Shown one piece after another: positions 33,570 through 44,475 of a DNA stretch of 64,000 bases. The notes under the pieces are model-generated. The model searched no databases and was not told the origin of the DNA. It was given only the letters and a program-made list of their open reading frames with translations. The number at the start of each line of letters is the position of its first letter. Position 1 is the first letter of the stretch. This stretch comes from Panax quinquefolius (taxonomy: Eukaryota; Streptophyta; Magnoliopsida; Apiales; Araliaceae), in NCBI GenBank assembly GCA_020205615.1, contig CM035156.1, positions 15,155,128 to 15,219,127 of the forward strand, in the 5' to 3' direction. A program made the translations under genes and the position numbers.

Positions 33570-36402
33570 TGTGACGCCCCCAAAATAGGTATACACAACA
33601 CCCATTCTGAGTCGCCAAATACATGGTACAGAAACAACTACAACTTTATTATTACAACTGTAAAACTGTGAGTTTGAATACAAATATTATCTTCTAGATA
33701 ATATCTATACTCAAATAAATCCTCATCACATTATTGATTCATTATTTTATAAAAATGGTGAGGACTACTAAACAACTCTCTCTAGAATCTTCATTCCATA
33801 CCCCGACTAGTACTCGCTACATTCTCGCCTCCTGAGAAGAAAAATGGAACAACAAGGAAAAGGGTGAGCTCAACTAGCCTAGTAAAGAATATTATGACTA
33901 AGATAATATACAACAAATTATCGTTAGTCTTCAACAGGGAAAAATCTGATAGAATACAATAGACAACAAGTTTTAGATCAATATTCGCAGTGAAATAATA
34001 ATTCATAGAAGAGTTACGTAGAGAATGAATTCTACTATAATCTATGAATTTAACGAATCCATCATCAATATTTTATCCTCAAACATCAATCAATATACAT
34101 CCGAATCAAATATTCATCTTTGCACTACGTGCCAAAGATATTCATCATTAATGTCATGTTCATTTAAACACTGCTCATCTTTACTCTGAGCCAAAGATAT
34201 TAATCAATCGGTCGTGTTCATTCATCTCACACTGCTCATCTTTTGCACTACGAGCCAAAGATATTCTTCAAATCATTCATCTTTGCAATACTGAGCCAAA
34301 GATATTCAATAATATCATCATTTAAGACCGAGGATGATGAAAAATATTTTTTTTTTTAAAGAAACGAATCCAATTGAAACAAAATGACAAGGATTAAGGA
34401 TTAAGGATTCGTACTTGGTTTTATCCACGCCCAAAAATACCTCAAAAATAATCATAGTGGTGTAAAATTCAAGAATGATCAAAACATGGATCTGATCGAG
34501 TTAGTATCCGAATAGATGTTTTAGACGAAAAGAAGAAATTTTATTTTTCTATGAATAATACCAGATATCGTGAATAGTGTCAGATACGTGAATAGTCCGT
34601 ATCGTGAATAGTAACTCAAACACCGAAAGATAGAAATTCCACAAAAAACATCTTCACGCTTCATGAATAGTACTCGTGAATAAGAACTCGTGAATAAGAA
34701 CTCATGAATAATAACTTTCGTGAATAAGAACTCATGAATAGTAACCCATGAATAAGTAACCCCCACATGAAAAAGTTCCAAATTTGATAAAAACTTCAGA
34801 TCAACATTTCAAAGATAATGATATTGAAGAAATAATATCATTACAAAAAAATAATATCCCTTACCTTGAAAGATCGATCTTACAAATTTAGAATCTAGGG
34901 TATAATCTTTGAAGGGAACTTGCACCGCCTAGCAATACTCAAAGTATACTCAAAATACTCACAAGAATACGCTCAAAATATCGAGAGAAATAGAGAGAAA
35001 ACTTGAGTTTACGGTGTGATTTTCAATTCTAACCTAAGACTCTATTTATAGAAATTGCTTAGAACACCAAAGCGAAAATTTAATATAATATTAATATAAT
35101 TATACAAATTTTCCTTAGCCCACCTTTTGGTCAAAACACCAGCCACACATGTTAATGATGTCCAAAAAATACAAAAAACGTTTTTCTTAACAAAAATAAT
35201 TTAAACTCCCAAAAATCAATTATTTGAACTTGAACTTCAATAATTCATAATAAATAGCCCTTTCATCAGAAAATTCAAATCTCATGAGTTTTTATAGGAA
35301 ATTCAATTCTCTACAACTTTGCAGAAGAAAGTTTTTCCAAAATCCAAACAAAATCGACCAAAAATCCACAAACAGGCGATTTTACAGTTATAATCAAATT
35401 TAGATTGATAATTGTGTCCACCAACACACAAAACATGTGTTAAACATTTAATGCCACAAAATACTCTTCCTCCTCATATACTCATATATCCCACATTCAT
35501 TGTAAAAATATCACCAGTTAATATATTATTAAAATAATATATTTAAATGAATTATTTTATCTGAAAAAGATAAAATATTAATTTTCAACAATTGTCATTT
35601 TAAAAATTTTCTCCATCTATATCCACATAAAATCAATATTTTCCTCATCATATAAATCAATAATTAATTATTCACAAATAATATTACGAATCACAATATT
35701 GACAACCGAGCGGTTCAGGAAGAGGGGGGCTTTCCAATAAGAATTTCTTCTTCTTGGCGCCATGATTAGATGACCAAACCTCTCCTTAGACAGAACTTTC
35801 TAGACATTGCCAATAATGTTATCTAATAATATTATTCAGATAATATGAATTATTGCTTCGATAATGAAAGATACTTGTGTAATGACAATTATTGAAACAA
35901 CAAAGAATATAAAATATCAACGCAAAGAATTATTAACTCAATAAAATCTTTGAGCGAAATTCTTATCGTAACCATTATTGAGTAGTGCCTTCTTACGTAA
36001 GAATCAATAATTGGTGCAATACTGTCTGTGCAATCTTCTTGTTCAACAACGCTGTATTAGTGTGTTTTTAACCACCGGGTATTCCAATGATAGATAATTG
36101 CAACAACTACTACCGTTATTTAAAAACAACTTATATTTGTCGTTTTCTTCATCCAATCGCTTTCACATGGGGCCCACACATGGTCACTGGCCGTCGTCTT
36201 AATATTCCCTTGACAAAGTCTTAATATTCCACGACCAAACGAATATTCCCCACAACAATGATGAATTTTATAACCACTTGCTTATTTTGAAATATTTATG
36301 TATTTAACCCTTAACTATCCACATTAATCAAATCAACCCTTACTATTTCAAGATAATAAATAAAGGAAATTCCTTTTTATTTAAAAAATTTCGGGTCTTA
36401 CA
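33570..36402 (-). repeat. Chromovirus 3' LTR
   Basis: 2,833 bp, TGTGACGCCCCC at 33570 and CGGGTCTTACA at 36402. It aligns over its whole length with 40511-43345. Differences are mostly single bases and short indels, many clustered in CAG/CTG-containing spots. It contains CTTTGCACTAC...GCCAAAGATATT repeats (34110-34310) and the GTGAATAGTAACTC array (34555-34765). Confidence 0.9.
34555..34765 (-). repeat. 14-bp GTGAATAAGAACTC array in the 3' LTR
   Basis: About ten GTGAATAGTAACTC-type units, several as the variant GTGAATAAGAACTC, interrupted by a short spacer containing TTCCACAAAAAACATCTTCAC. The corresponding array in the 5' LTR (41500-41715) has the same layout but different variants at the same unit positions. 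Confidence 0.8.
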
Positions 36403-36416
36403 ACCTCCCTCCTTAT
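36403..36416 (-). other. Chromovirus polypurine tract
   Basis: On the minus strand, CATAAGGAGGGAGGT directly precedes the 3' LTR start TGTAAGACCCG. This is the expected site and composition for the plus-strand primer of reverse transcription. Confidence 0.75.
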
Positions 36417-36429
36417 GAAATTTAGTCCT

Positions 36430-37565
36430 CGAAATTGGCGTCACGTACTGGTGTTTTGAAAAGGTGAGGATACCTCGCTTTCATTTCGTTTCCAACTCCC
36501 GGTCATTTCCTCTATAGCATGATTCCTCCACAAAACTTTAACTTGTGGTATAACCTTTCTTGGCGTGGGACATGCTCCTTCCTATCCAAAATCTTGACAG
36601 TACCTCCTCATACGTTAAGTCTTGGCTATCTCGTCCGGTTCTAACTTCAATAACGTGGTTGGGTCTTTCACATATTTACGAAATACGAGATATGTGAAAC
36701 ACATTATGAACACGAGACATACTTTGGGGTAACGCAAGTCATAGGCTACATTTCTACTACTCGGTCAAGAATTTGAAATGGACCGATAAATCGTGGATTG
36801 AGCTTTCCTCTCTTCCCAAATCTTGTAACTCCCTTCCATGGAGCAACTCGCAACAATACATGATCCCCACACTAAATTCCACGTCCTTTCGATGAAGATT
36901 CGCATAACTCTTTTGTCGATCTTGTCTTGCCGTTTGTATCGTTGTCGAATCATTAGTCATACGTTAACTTTCGGGTCCCAACAATGTTGCTTCACCCACC
37001 TCATCCCAACATATTGGAGAACGACATTTTGTCCATATAATGCTTGAATGGAACCATGCCTATATTTGTTTAATAACTATTGTTGTATGAGAATTCCACC
37101 AATGGCAAGTACTTATCCCAACTTCCTTTGAAATCTAGGACACAGAGTTTTAATATATCTTCAAGAGTTTGAGTAGTCCTTTCTGATTGCCCATCCGTTT
37201 GAGGATGGTATACCAAACTGAATCGTAAATTCGTGCCCATAGCTAACCCAAAATCATGAAGTGAATCTTGGGTCACGATCTAAAACTATGGATACTGGCA
37301 TGCCATGCAATCTCACAATCTCATTTACGTACATACGAGAAAGACGTTCAAGGGAAAAAGTCTCTCGTATCGGTAAGAAATGAGCAGATTTGGTTAATCT
37401 ATCAACAATAACCCAAATCGCATCTATGCCTTGAGAAACCCTGGGAAGATTAGTAATGAAATTCAGGGTAATGTGTTCCCACTTCCATTTCAAAATCTCA
37501 AGTGGTTGCAACGGACCCTTAGGTACAAGATGCTCCGCCTTTACACGTTGGCAAGTTAAACACAT
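36430..37565 (-). pseudogene. Chromovirus integrase with C-terminal (chromodomain) remnant
   Basis: The frame at 37254-37565 starts with the zinc-binding CLTCQRVKAEH and holds the core with IWVIVDRLTKSAHFLP (first catalytic Asp) and [13 protein letters not shown] (second). After a frame change the next frame (37070-37276) has [20 protein letters not shown], which carries the catalytic Glu. Further on, VLLRVAPWKG and GKRGKLNPRFIGPFQILDRV match the Tekay integrase tail. Remnants close to LWRNHAIEEM lie in the chromodomain area near 36450-36560. Integrase would insert cDNA into chromatin, with the chromodomain steering it to heterochromatin. Multiple stops and shifts inactivate it. Confidence 0.8.
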
Positions 37566-37599
37566 CGAGATAAACTACGCGATCTCTCTCCTCATATTG

Positions 37600-38130
37600 C
37601 TCCACCAAAATGTATGTTGAAGATCATAATACATTTTGGTACTCCCGAGATGGATTGCAAATGGCGTGTTGTGTGCCTCCATCATAATCTTGTACTTCAA
37701 ATCGAGTCGTTAGGAACACAAAGTCTAGAGTGGACTCAAGTATTCCTTCTTCATCAATTCTCGCTTACGAATAGCTCCTTCTTGTACTTTCTTCGCATCG
37801 ACATCGGGTTGGTGGCTTGAAAGCAACCTTAACTTTTTCTATTAAAGTTGGCTCTATCGTATACTTGACATCATCGCACTTTTCGTTCCGCGTATGATCT
37901 TCTACTCAACGCGTCGACTACCACGTTAAGCTTTTCCAAGATGGTATGGTTAGAATATGTGCGAAATGAGTCGCCTCTTGAGCTCTTGGAAAATCTTCTC
38001 GCATTCCTCGCTCCATACGAATTTTGTATCTTTTCGAGTCATTTAAGTTAACGGAATAGCGATTCGAGAATATCCTTCAACGAATCTCCGATAATAACCA
38101 ACTAAGCTTCTAGAAATCTACGTATTTCGA
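37600..38130 (-). pseudogene. Chromovirus RT thumb / RNase H remnants
   Basis: On the minus strand around 38045-38106 the frame encodes GYYRRFVEGYSRIAIPLT, the conserved block just after the RT palm in Ty3/gypsy pol. Downstream, degraded traces (for example VDALSRR near 37900) follow the RNase H region. Upstream, where fingers and palm with YxDD should be, no RT sequence is found; a leader copy lies there instead. Confidence 0.6.
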
Positions 38131-38159
38131 TTCTTGACTTAGGTTGCTCTCAATCGTGA

Positions 38160-38302
38160 CTCATATCCCAATCTTGGATAAGCGTCACAATGACACCTAT
38201 CGATTTACTATCGCATCGAATATGGCGTCCCTACAGAGAGTGCGGCTTAGTGAATTCCACAAAGGAAGTCACAAGATAAAGGCTCGGTACCAAATTCTAT
38301 AG
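38160..38302 (-). repeat. Internal copy of the chromovirus leader, in place of the RT palm
   Basis: This segment aligns with the untranslated leader next to the primer-binding site (about 40318-40498) in the same orientation. Shared blocks include CATATCC-AA, CACAATG--ACTTATCG, GGCGTCCC-TACGGAGAGT, GCGGCTT and GAAGTCAC-AAAT-AGAGGCTCGG. Identity is roughly three quarters by eye. It lies between protease remnants and the RT thumb. Confidence 0.65.
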
Positions 38303-38475
38303 TTGAATTTTTAACTCACGAAGTTCAATAGAGCCATTCGAAATGAGATTTTAGAAATGAGTTTTGTCTTAGGGTTCAAAGTCGATACAAAATTTAATAT
38401 CGAGCTTTGGGAGTAAGCGAAGAAATTCTTCGAAAAAATACGTCCAGAAAAAAATCAATAACAACGGAATATTAT

Positions 38476-38960
38476 TCAAATCGGCGTGTCTTTATTCAAA
38501 TCCATAACATGGACTAAGAAAACTTGACATCCGTAATAAACGAATGACTTCATGGCTTGATATGAAAATGTTTGACTACAATGGTTTGATTGCTTGAATT
38601 GAATAACGAAGTTGCTTAGGAATATGAAAACTAACAACCTTACAAAAGCAATCAATTTGGCATGATGAGTAGTTAACCTTAAAATCACATCAAAAGCAAA
38701 TATCTCTATAGAAATAAGGTTAACGGTAATGTGATAGTGCCAACTTGAATCAAGCAAGATTTTTAAACAACGGATGTAATGAAAGTTTCTCCTAATGGAG
38801 TCTCCACAGATAGGTCAAAGTCTAATTTCTCCTGAGTCAAGTTTAAACGTTGAGCGCAAAGTAAGAAAGATAAAAGAATGGGTAGAACCAATATCTAGTA
38901 AGGTATATACTTAAGAATTTATAATTGACTAACCCGTCTTAACTTCGTTCGGGTTCCTTG
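38476..38960 (-). pseudogene. Chromovirus protease remnant
   Basis: The minus-strand frame at 38476-38757 has HITVNLISIEIFAFDVILRL, matching the end of gypsy proteases, where FDVILGMDWL is normal; GMDWL is decayed here to RLTTH. The DTG/DSG active-site segment upstream (38780-38900) is not in an open frame. This is a short, strongly eroded remnant. Confidence 0.5.
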
Positions 38961-39049
38961 CATTTTGACCGTCCACGACAAACGCTCTTCCAAGAACCGT
39001 TGACTTTGACTTTTACGGGACATCCTTTTGAGTCACCGTCCCCCTGAAC

Positions 39050-40122
39050 TAGGTTTCGCTTCTCGTCTGATCTCGAAAGCGATATGTCCTTCCTTTCCAC
39101 AACTATAGCATACCTTAAACTGTTGTGGGGCGGTTTGGGCCGATATGTCCCTCTTTCCGCATTTGTAACATACGACCGATAGGTGGTCGTTCACCTCCAT
39201 AAAACTAGTTGCTATAGTACCGACGTCTTCACATGGTCGTTGTTGAATCTCCTCTTTTAAAATCTCCTCCTCGACTCGCTTCTTCTATTTTCATGGCCAC
39301 GATTACCACCGTAGTGGTTACCGCTTTGTCCGTATTCTTCTTTCTCCGTTGGTTATCGTTATTCGACGATGGCTATCTTCGGTATGATCCTCGTTATATG
39401 TCCCTCGGTTGAACGTACTCGTTATCTCGCTCTATCAACTAAGCCACGCTGACAACATCCTCGAATAGAGAAAATTTATGAGAAATGAGATCTTGACGTA
39501 TCTTGGGTTTCAAACCTCTCGAAACATCCGCGTCATCGTTCCTCATTCTCCACCAAATGAGATCTGAACTCGGATAACTCCGCGAACTTAAGCCTCGTCT
39601 TTGGGGACACCGTCATGTTATTCCTTTCTAGTCTAATAAACTCCACTTCCTTCATATAGATGAATACTTTCGGGAAGTACTTGTCATTGAACTGCTTCAA
39701 ACGCGTCTCCCATGACATCTTTGAGTGCAATTGGATGGAGTACGCTTCACAGATTCCCACCAGTAATCTGCCTCGCCACGGAACATAAAGGTGGCGAATG
39801 GAACTTTCTGTTCCTCCGTGCATCCCAAGACATCGAATATCTTGGTAATTTGTTTGACCCACGTCTCCGCCTTAATCGGATCCGGCTTTCCCCAGAATTC
39901 TGGTGGTCCCAACTCTTTGAACTGCTTGGCTGTGACCACTCGTGAATTGCTATCATTTCCTCCTGTATTTTGAACACGAGTCTCCCTCGTCTGATTTTGC
40001 ATGAACTGCAAAAAGCTTCTAAACATCCCCTCGTTCATCATCTGCTCAGTGGTGTTGTTCACAGGAGGAACATTACCAGCCTGTTGCACGTTCTCCTCGT
40101 TGGTGAGTACAGGCATCTCCAC
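39050..40122 (-). pseudogene. gag: Chromovirus Gag with zinc knuckles (frameshifted)
   Basis: Starts MEMPVLTNEENVQQAGNVPP at 40122. The gag domain contains GPPEFWGKPDPIKAETWVKQ, IFDVLGCTEEQKVPFATFMF and RGEADYWWESVK, the canonical Tekay-type capsid blocks. The frame shifts near 39740, and the continuation at 39533-39862 has FNDKYFPKVFIYMKEVEFIR. Two CCHC-like knuckles (CYKCGKRDIS and CYSCGKEGHIA) are seen at 39095-39175. Gag would package the element RNA. Breaks in frame make it non-coding as read, although some may be sequence errors. Confidence 0.78.
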
Positions 40123-40492
40123 GGTCTCATTTACTCCATTATTAATATTCTCAATTCGACATTCTCAAATCTTGTCATAAAATAAGGGTTAATTAAGGAA
40201 ATCAATATATCACATAATATTCCTATATCTTGACCAACTAATAAATAAGCTTAGGTAGGATACACTAAATAAGGATTTACTCGTCTCTCCCTCCTAGTTC
40301 TATTCCCCGATCTCATTGAGATCATATCCTAAGCTCGATAATCACAAGTGACCTCATGGTGCTTCAACCACAAAGACCTCACAATGGTACTTATCGGTTT
40401 GCCATCAAGAAAACGGCGTCCCCTACGGAGAGTCCGGCTTCTGCATCCCCCCATCAACAGAAGTCACCAAATGAGAGGCTCGGGGCTCTTTA

Positions 40493-40510
40493 CTTATAGC
40501 TGATATTAAC
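40493..40510 (-). other. Chromovirus primer-binding site (degenerate iMet type)
   Basis: On the minus strand the LTR end (...GGGGGCGCCACG at 40511) is followed by GTTAATATCAGCTATAAG. This corresponds to the usual plant gypsy site TGGTATCAGAGC for initiator methionine tRNA, with a few changes. Confidence 0.6.
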
Positions 40511-43345
40511 CGTGGCGCCCCCAAAATAGTATACACAACACCCATTCCGAGTCGCCAAATACATGGTATGAAACAACTACAACTTTATTATTACAACAAG
40601 AAAAAGCGTGAGTTTAAATACAAATATTATCTTCAGATAATATCTATACTCAAATAAATCCTCATCACATTATTGATTCATTATTTTACAAAATGGTGAG
40701 GACTACTAAACAACTCTCTCTAGAATCTTCATTCCATACCCCGACTAAGTACTCGCTTACATTCTCGCCTCCACGAGAAGAAAAAATGGAACAACAAGGA
40801 AAAGGGTGAGCTCAACTAGCCCAGTAAAGAATATTATGACTAAGATAATATACAACAAATTATCGTTAGTCTTCAACAGGGAAAAATCTGATAGAATACA
40901 ATAGACAACAAGTTTTAGATCAATATTCGCAGCGGAAATAATAATTCATAGAAGAGTTACGTAGAGAATGAATTCTACTATAATCTATGAATTTAACAGT
41001 CCATCATCAATATTTTATCCCTGTAACATCAATCAATATACATCTGGAATCAAATATTCATCTTTGCACTACAGGCCAAAGATATTCATCAGTTGGTCAT
41101 GTTCATTTAAACACCTGTTCATCTTTGCACTACAGGCCAAAGATATTAATCAATCGGTCATGTTCATCTCAACACCTGTTCATCTTTGCACTACAGGCCA
41201 AAGATATTCTTCAGAAATCATTCATCTTTGCAATACAGGCCAAAGATATTCAATAATATCATCATTTAAGACTGAGGATGATGAAAAATATTTTTTTTTA
41301 AAGAAACGAATCCAGTGAAACAAAATGACAAGGATTAAGGATTAAGGATTCGTACTTGGTTTTATCCACGCCCAAAAATACCTCAAAAATAATCATAGTG
41401 GTGTAAAATTCAAGAATGATCAAAACATGGATACAATCGAGTTAGTATCCGGAATAGATGTTTTAGACGAAAAGAAGAAATTTTATTTTTAAATTGAATA
41501 ATCTCAGATATCGTGAATAAGGTCAGATATCGTGAATAGTCTTAAGATATATCGTGAATAAGAACTCCAAACACCAAAAGATAGAAATTCCACAAAAACA
41601 TCTTCACGCTTCATGAATAAGTACTCGTGAATAGTAACTCGTGAATAAGTAACTCATGAATAAGTAACTCGTGAATAAGAACTCATGAATAAGAACCCAT
41701 GAATAATAACCCCATACATGAAAAAGTTCCAAATTTGATAAAAACTTCAGATCAACATTTCAAAGATAATGATATTGAAGAAATAATATCATTACAAAAA
41801 AATAATATCCCTTACCTCGAAAGATCAAGACTTACAGCTAGAATCTAGGGTATAGTCTTTGAAGGAACTTGCTTGCGCCTAGCAATACTCAAAGTATACT
41901 CAAAATACTCACAAGAATACGCTCAAAATATCGAGAGAAATAGAGAAAAAACTTCGGTTTACGGTGTGATTTTCAATTCTAACCTAAGCACCTATTTATA
42001 GAAATTGCTTAGAACACCAAAGCGTAAAATTTAATATAATATTAATATAATTATAAAAATTTTCCTTAGCCCACCTTTTTGGTCAAAACACCAGCCACAC
42101 ATGTTAATGATGTCCAAAAAATACAAAAAATGTTTTCTTAACAAAAATAATTTAAACTCCCAAAAATCAATTATTTCGAACTTGAAACTTCAATAATTCA
42201 TAATAAATAGCCCTTTCATCAGAAAATTCAAATCTCATGAGTTTTTATAGGAAATTCAATTCTCTACAACTTTGCAGAAGAAAGTTTTTCCAAAATCCAA
42301 ACAAAAATCGACCGAAATCCACAAACAGGCGATTTTACACAAAGCTATAATCAAATTTCTACCAATAATTGTGTCCACCAACACACAAAACATGTGTTAA
42401 ACATTTAATGCCACAAAAAATACTCTTCCTCCTCATATACTCATATATCCCACATTCATTGTAAAAATATCACCGTTAATATATTATTAAAATAATATAT
42501 TTAAATGAATTATTTTATCGAAAAAGATAAAATATTAATTTTCAACAATTGTCATTTTAAAAATTTTCTCCATCTATATCCACATAAAATCAATATTTTC
42601 CTCATCATATAAATCAATAATTAATTATTCACAAATAATATTACAGAATCACAATATTGACAACCAGTGCGTTCCTCAGAAAGAGGGGCTTTCAATAAGA
42701 ATTTCTTCTTCTTGGCGCCATGATTAGATGACCAAACCTCTCCTTAGATGTAACTTTCTAGACATTGCCAATAATGTTATCTAATAATATTATTCGGATA
42801 ATATGAATTATTGCTTCGATAATGAAAGATACCGTAATGACAATTATTGAAACAACAAAGAATATAAAATATCAACGCAAAGAATTATTAACTCAATAAA
42901 ATCTTTGAACAATAATTATCAGAACCATTATTGAGTAGTGCCTTCTTACGTAAGAATCAATAATTGGTGCAATACCGTGTCTTCTTATTCAACAACGCCA
43001 TTAGTGTGTTTTTAACCACCGGTATTCAACAATATAATTACAACAACTACTGTAGTTATTTAAAAACAACTTATATTTGTCGTTTTCTTCATCCAATCGC
43101 TTTCCAGTTATGGGCCCACACATGGGCTGTACAAGGTAAATGCGAATATTCCCCGACAAGACGAATATTCCACGACCAAACGAATATTCCCCGACAACAA
43201 TGAATATTTTATAACCACTTGCTTATTTTGAAATATTTGCGTATTTAACCCTTAACTATCCACATTAATCAAATCAACCCTTACTATTTCAAGATAATAA
43301 ATAAAGGAAATTCCTTTTTATTTAAAAAAATTTCGGGGTCTTACA
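40511..43345 (-). repeat. Chromovirus 5' LTR
   Basis: 2,835 bp, starting CGTGGCGCCCCC at 40511 (the terminal T is changed to C) and ending GGGGTCTTACA at 43345. It contains five CTTTGCACTACAGGCCAAAGATATTC units (41059-41255), the GTGAATAGTAACTC array (41500-41715) and, on the minus strand, a TATA box at 41992-42001. Here the units read ACTACAGGCC uniformly, whereas the 3' LTR shows several variants. Confidence 0.9.
41992..42001 (-). promoter_or_regulatory. Chromovirus LTR TATA box
   Basis: CTATAAATAG on the minus strand. It is conserved at the same place in the 3' LTR (near 35043-35051) and in the solo LTRs, and is followed by GAAAATCACACCGTAAAC. This is the probable promoter for genomic RNA. 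Confidence 0.55.
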
Positions 43346-44475
43346 ATGGGGGTCAGCAAACAGAAAAAGATAATGGCAATTGAGATCGAACCTTTCACTG
43401 AGAGCAGTTCGGAACCGTTGGTAATCCCTGCAGGTGGGACGGAGGAGATTGAGATGGTCATCGGAAAGTCGGACAAGACAGTGAGGATTGGTTCGGGTCT
43501 ACCAGAACCTCTTCGGACGAACCTTATTGAACTCTTACGCTGCTATGTGGATATTTTTGCATGGGAACCACAAGACATGCCGGGAGTTAGCCGAAAGGTT
43601 GCTGAGCATAAATTAGAGATAGATCCTTCGAAGAAGCCAGTTCGTCAGAAAAGGCGGATCTTTGCGCCAGAGCGACAGAAAATCATTGATGAAGAGGTTG
43701 CAAAGCTGCTAGCTGCTGACTTCATCTACGAAATTGATTACCCAGAGTGGATATCAAATGTGGTGTTGGTGCAGAAGCAGAATGGGAAATGACGGGTTTG
43801 CATCGACTACACCGATCTCAATAAAGCTTGTCCGAAGGACTTTTATCCTCTTCCCCATATCGATCAGCTCATCGATGCCACTTCGGGGTATGCATTACTA
43901 AGCTTTATGGATGCTTTTTCAGTTATCATCAAATATCCATGTGCAAAGAGGACATTCCAAACAACAATTTCATTACACACCGCTTTCGGTTATCGCTATA
44001 AAAGATAACTTTTGGCCTCATAAATGTTGGAGCTACCTATCAAAGAATGATGAAATTCATCTTCGACAGGCAGCTGGGGAGGAACATGGAGGTTTATGTA
44101 GATGACATGATCGTGAAGAGTATGCAGATTCAGAAGCATTTGGATGACCTGGAGGAATGCTTTCAGACTGTCCGTTATCGTCAATTGAGACTCAATCCGG
44201 CCAAATGTACTTTCGGCCTCGGTGCAGGAAAGTTTCTGGGTTATCTGGTCAGTCAGAGGGGCATCGAGGCCAACCCGGAGAAGATCCAGGCCATTCTTGA
44301 TATGAAGACTCCTCAGTCGTTCAAGGACGTCCAACGTCTAACTGGTAGGATTGCGGCTTTGAGGAGGTTCGTCGCTAAATCTGCGGAGAGATGTCTTCCT
44401 TTCTTTGACACATTGAAGGGGCCGAAGAATGCGAAGATGTTCCAGTGGACTTCGGAGTGTGAAGACGCCTTCTAA
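43346..44475 (+). pseudogene. Tat element reverse transcriptase
   Basis: Begins directly at the TSD, reading on from the protease part across the chromovirus. Blocks: VDIFAWEPQDMPGV, QKRRIFAPERQKIIDEEVAK, WISNVVLVQKQNGK, CIDYTDLNKACPKDFYPLPH, then EVYVDDMIVKS with the catalytic YVDD at 44095-44106, GKFLGYLVSQRGIEANPEKI, and LTGRIAALRRFVAKSAERCL. A TGA at 43790-43792 replaces the conserved Trp after NGK (TGG to TGA, the change expected from cytosine deamination). The frame shifts around 43930-44010. It copied element RNA into DNA; it is dead as read. Confidence 0.88.

Larger units (their letters stand above)
33570..43345 (-). mobile_element. Full-length Ty3/gypsy Tekay-type chromovirus (RT palm missing)
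   Basis: 9,776 bp on the minus strand: 5' LTR 40511-43345, primer-binding site, gag, protease, integrase with degraded chromodomain region, PPT, 3' LTR 33570-36402. A perfect ATGGG duplication (33565-33569 and 43346-43350) lies within the Tat pol gene, which reads in frame across the site once the element is removed. The gag type and the integrase C-terminal features place it with the Tekay/Del chromoviruses. The internal region is only 4.1 kb, too short for the lineage, because most of RT is gone. This copy defines the family to which the seven solo LTRs belong. Confidence 0.9.

Noticed and set aside
33570..36402. Chromovirus LTRs as part of an endogenous pararetrovirus
   Set aside because: Clear TG...CA LTRs, 5-bp duplications, primer-binding site, PPT and integrase identify an LTR retrotransposon; no pararetrovirus movement protein is seen.
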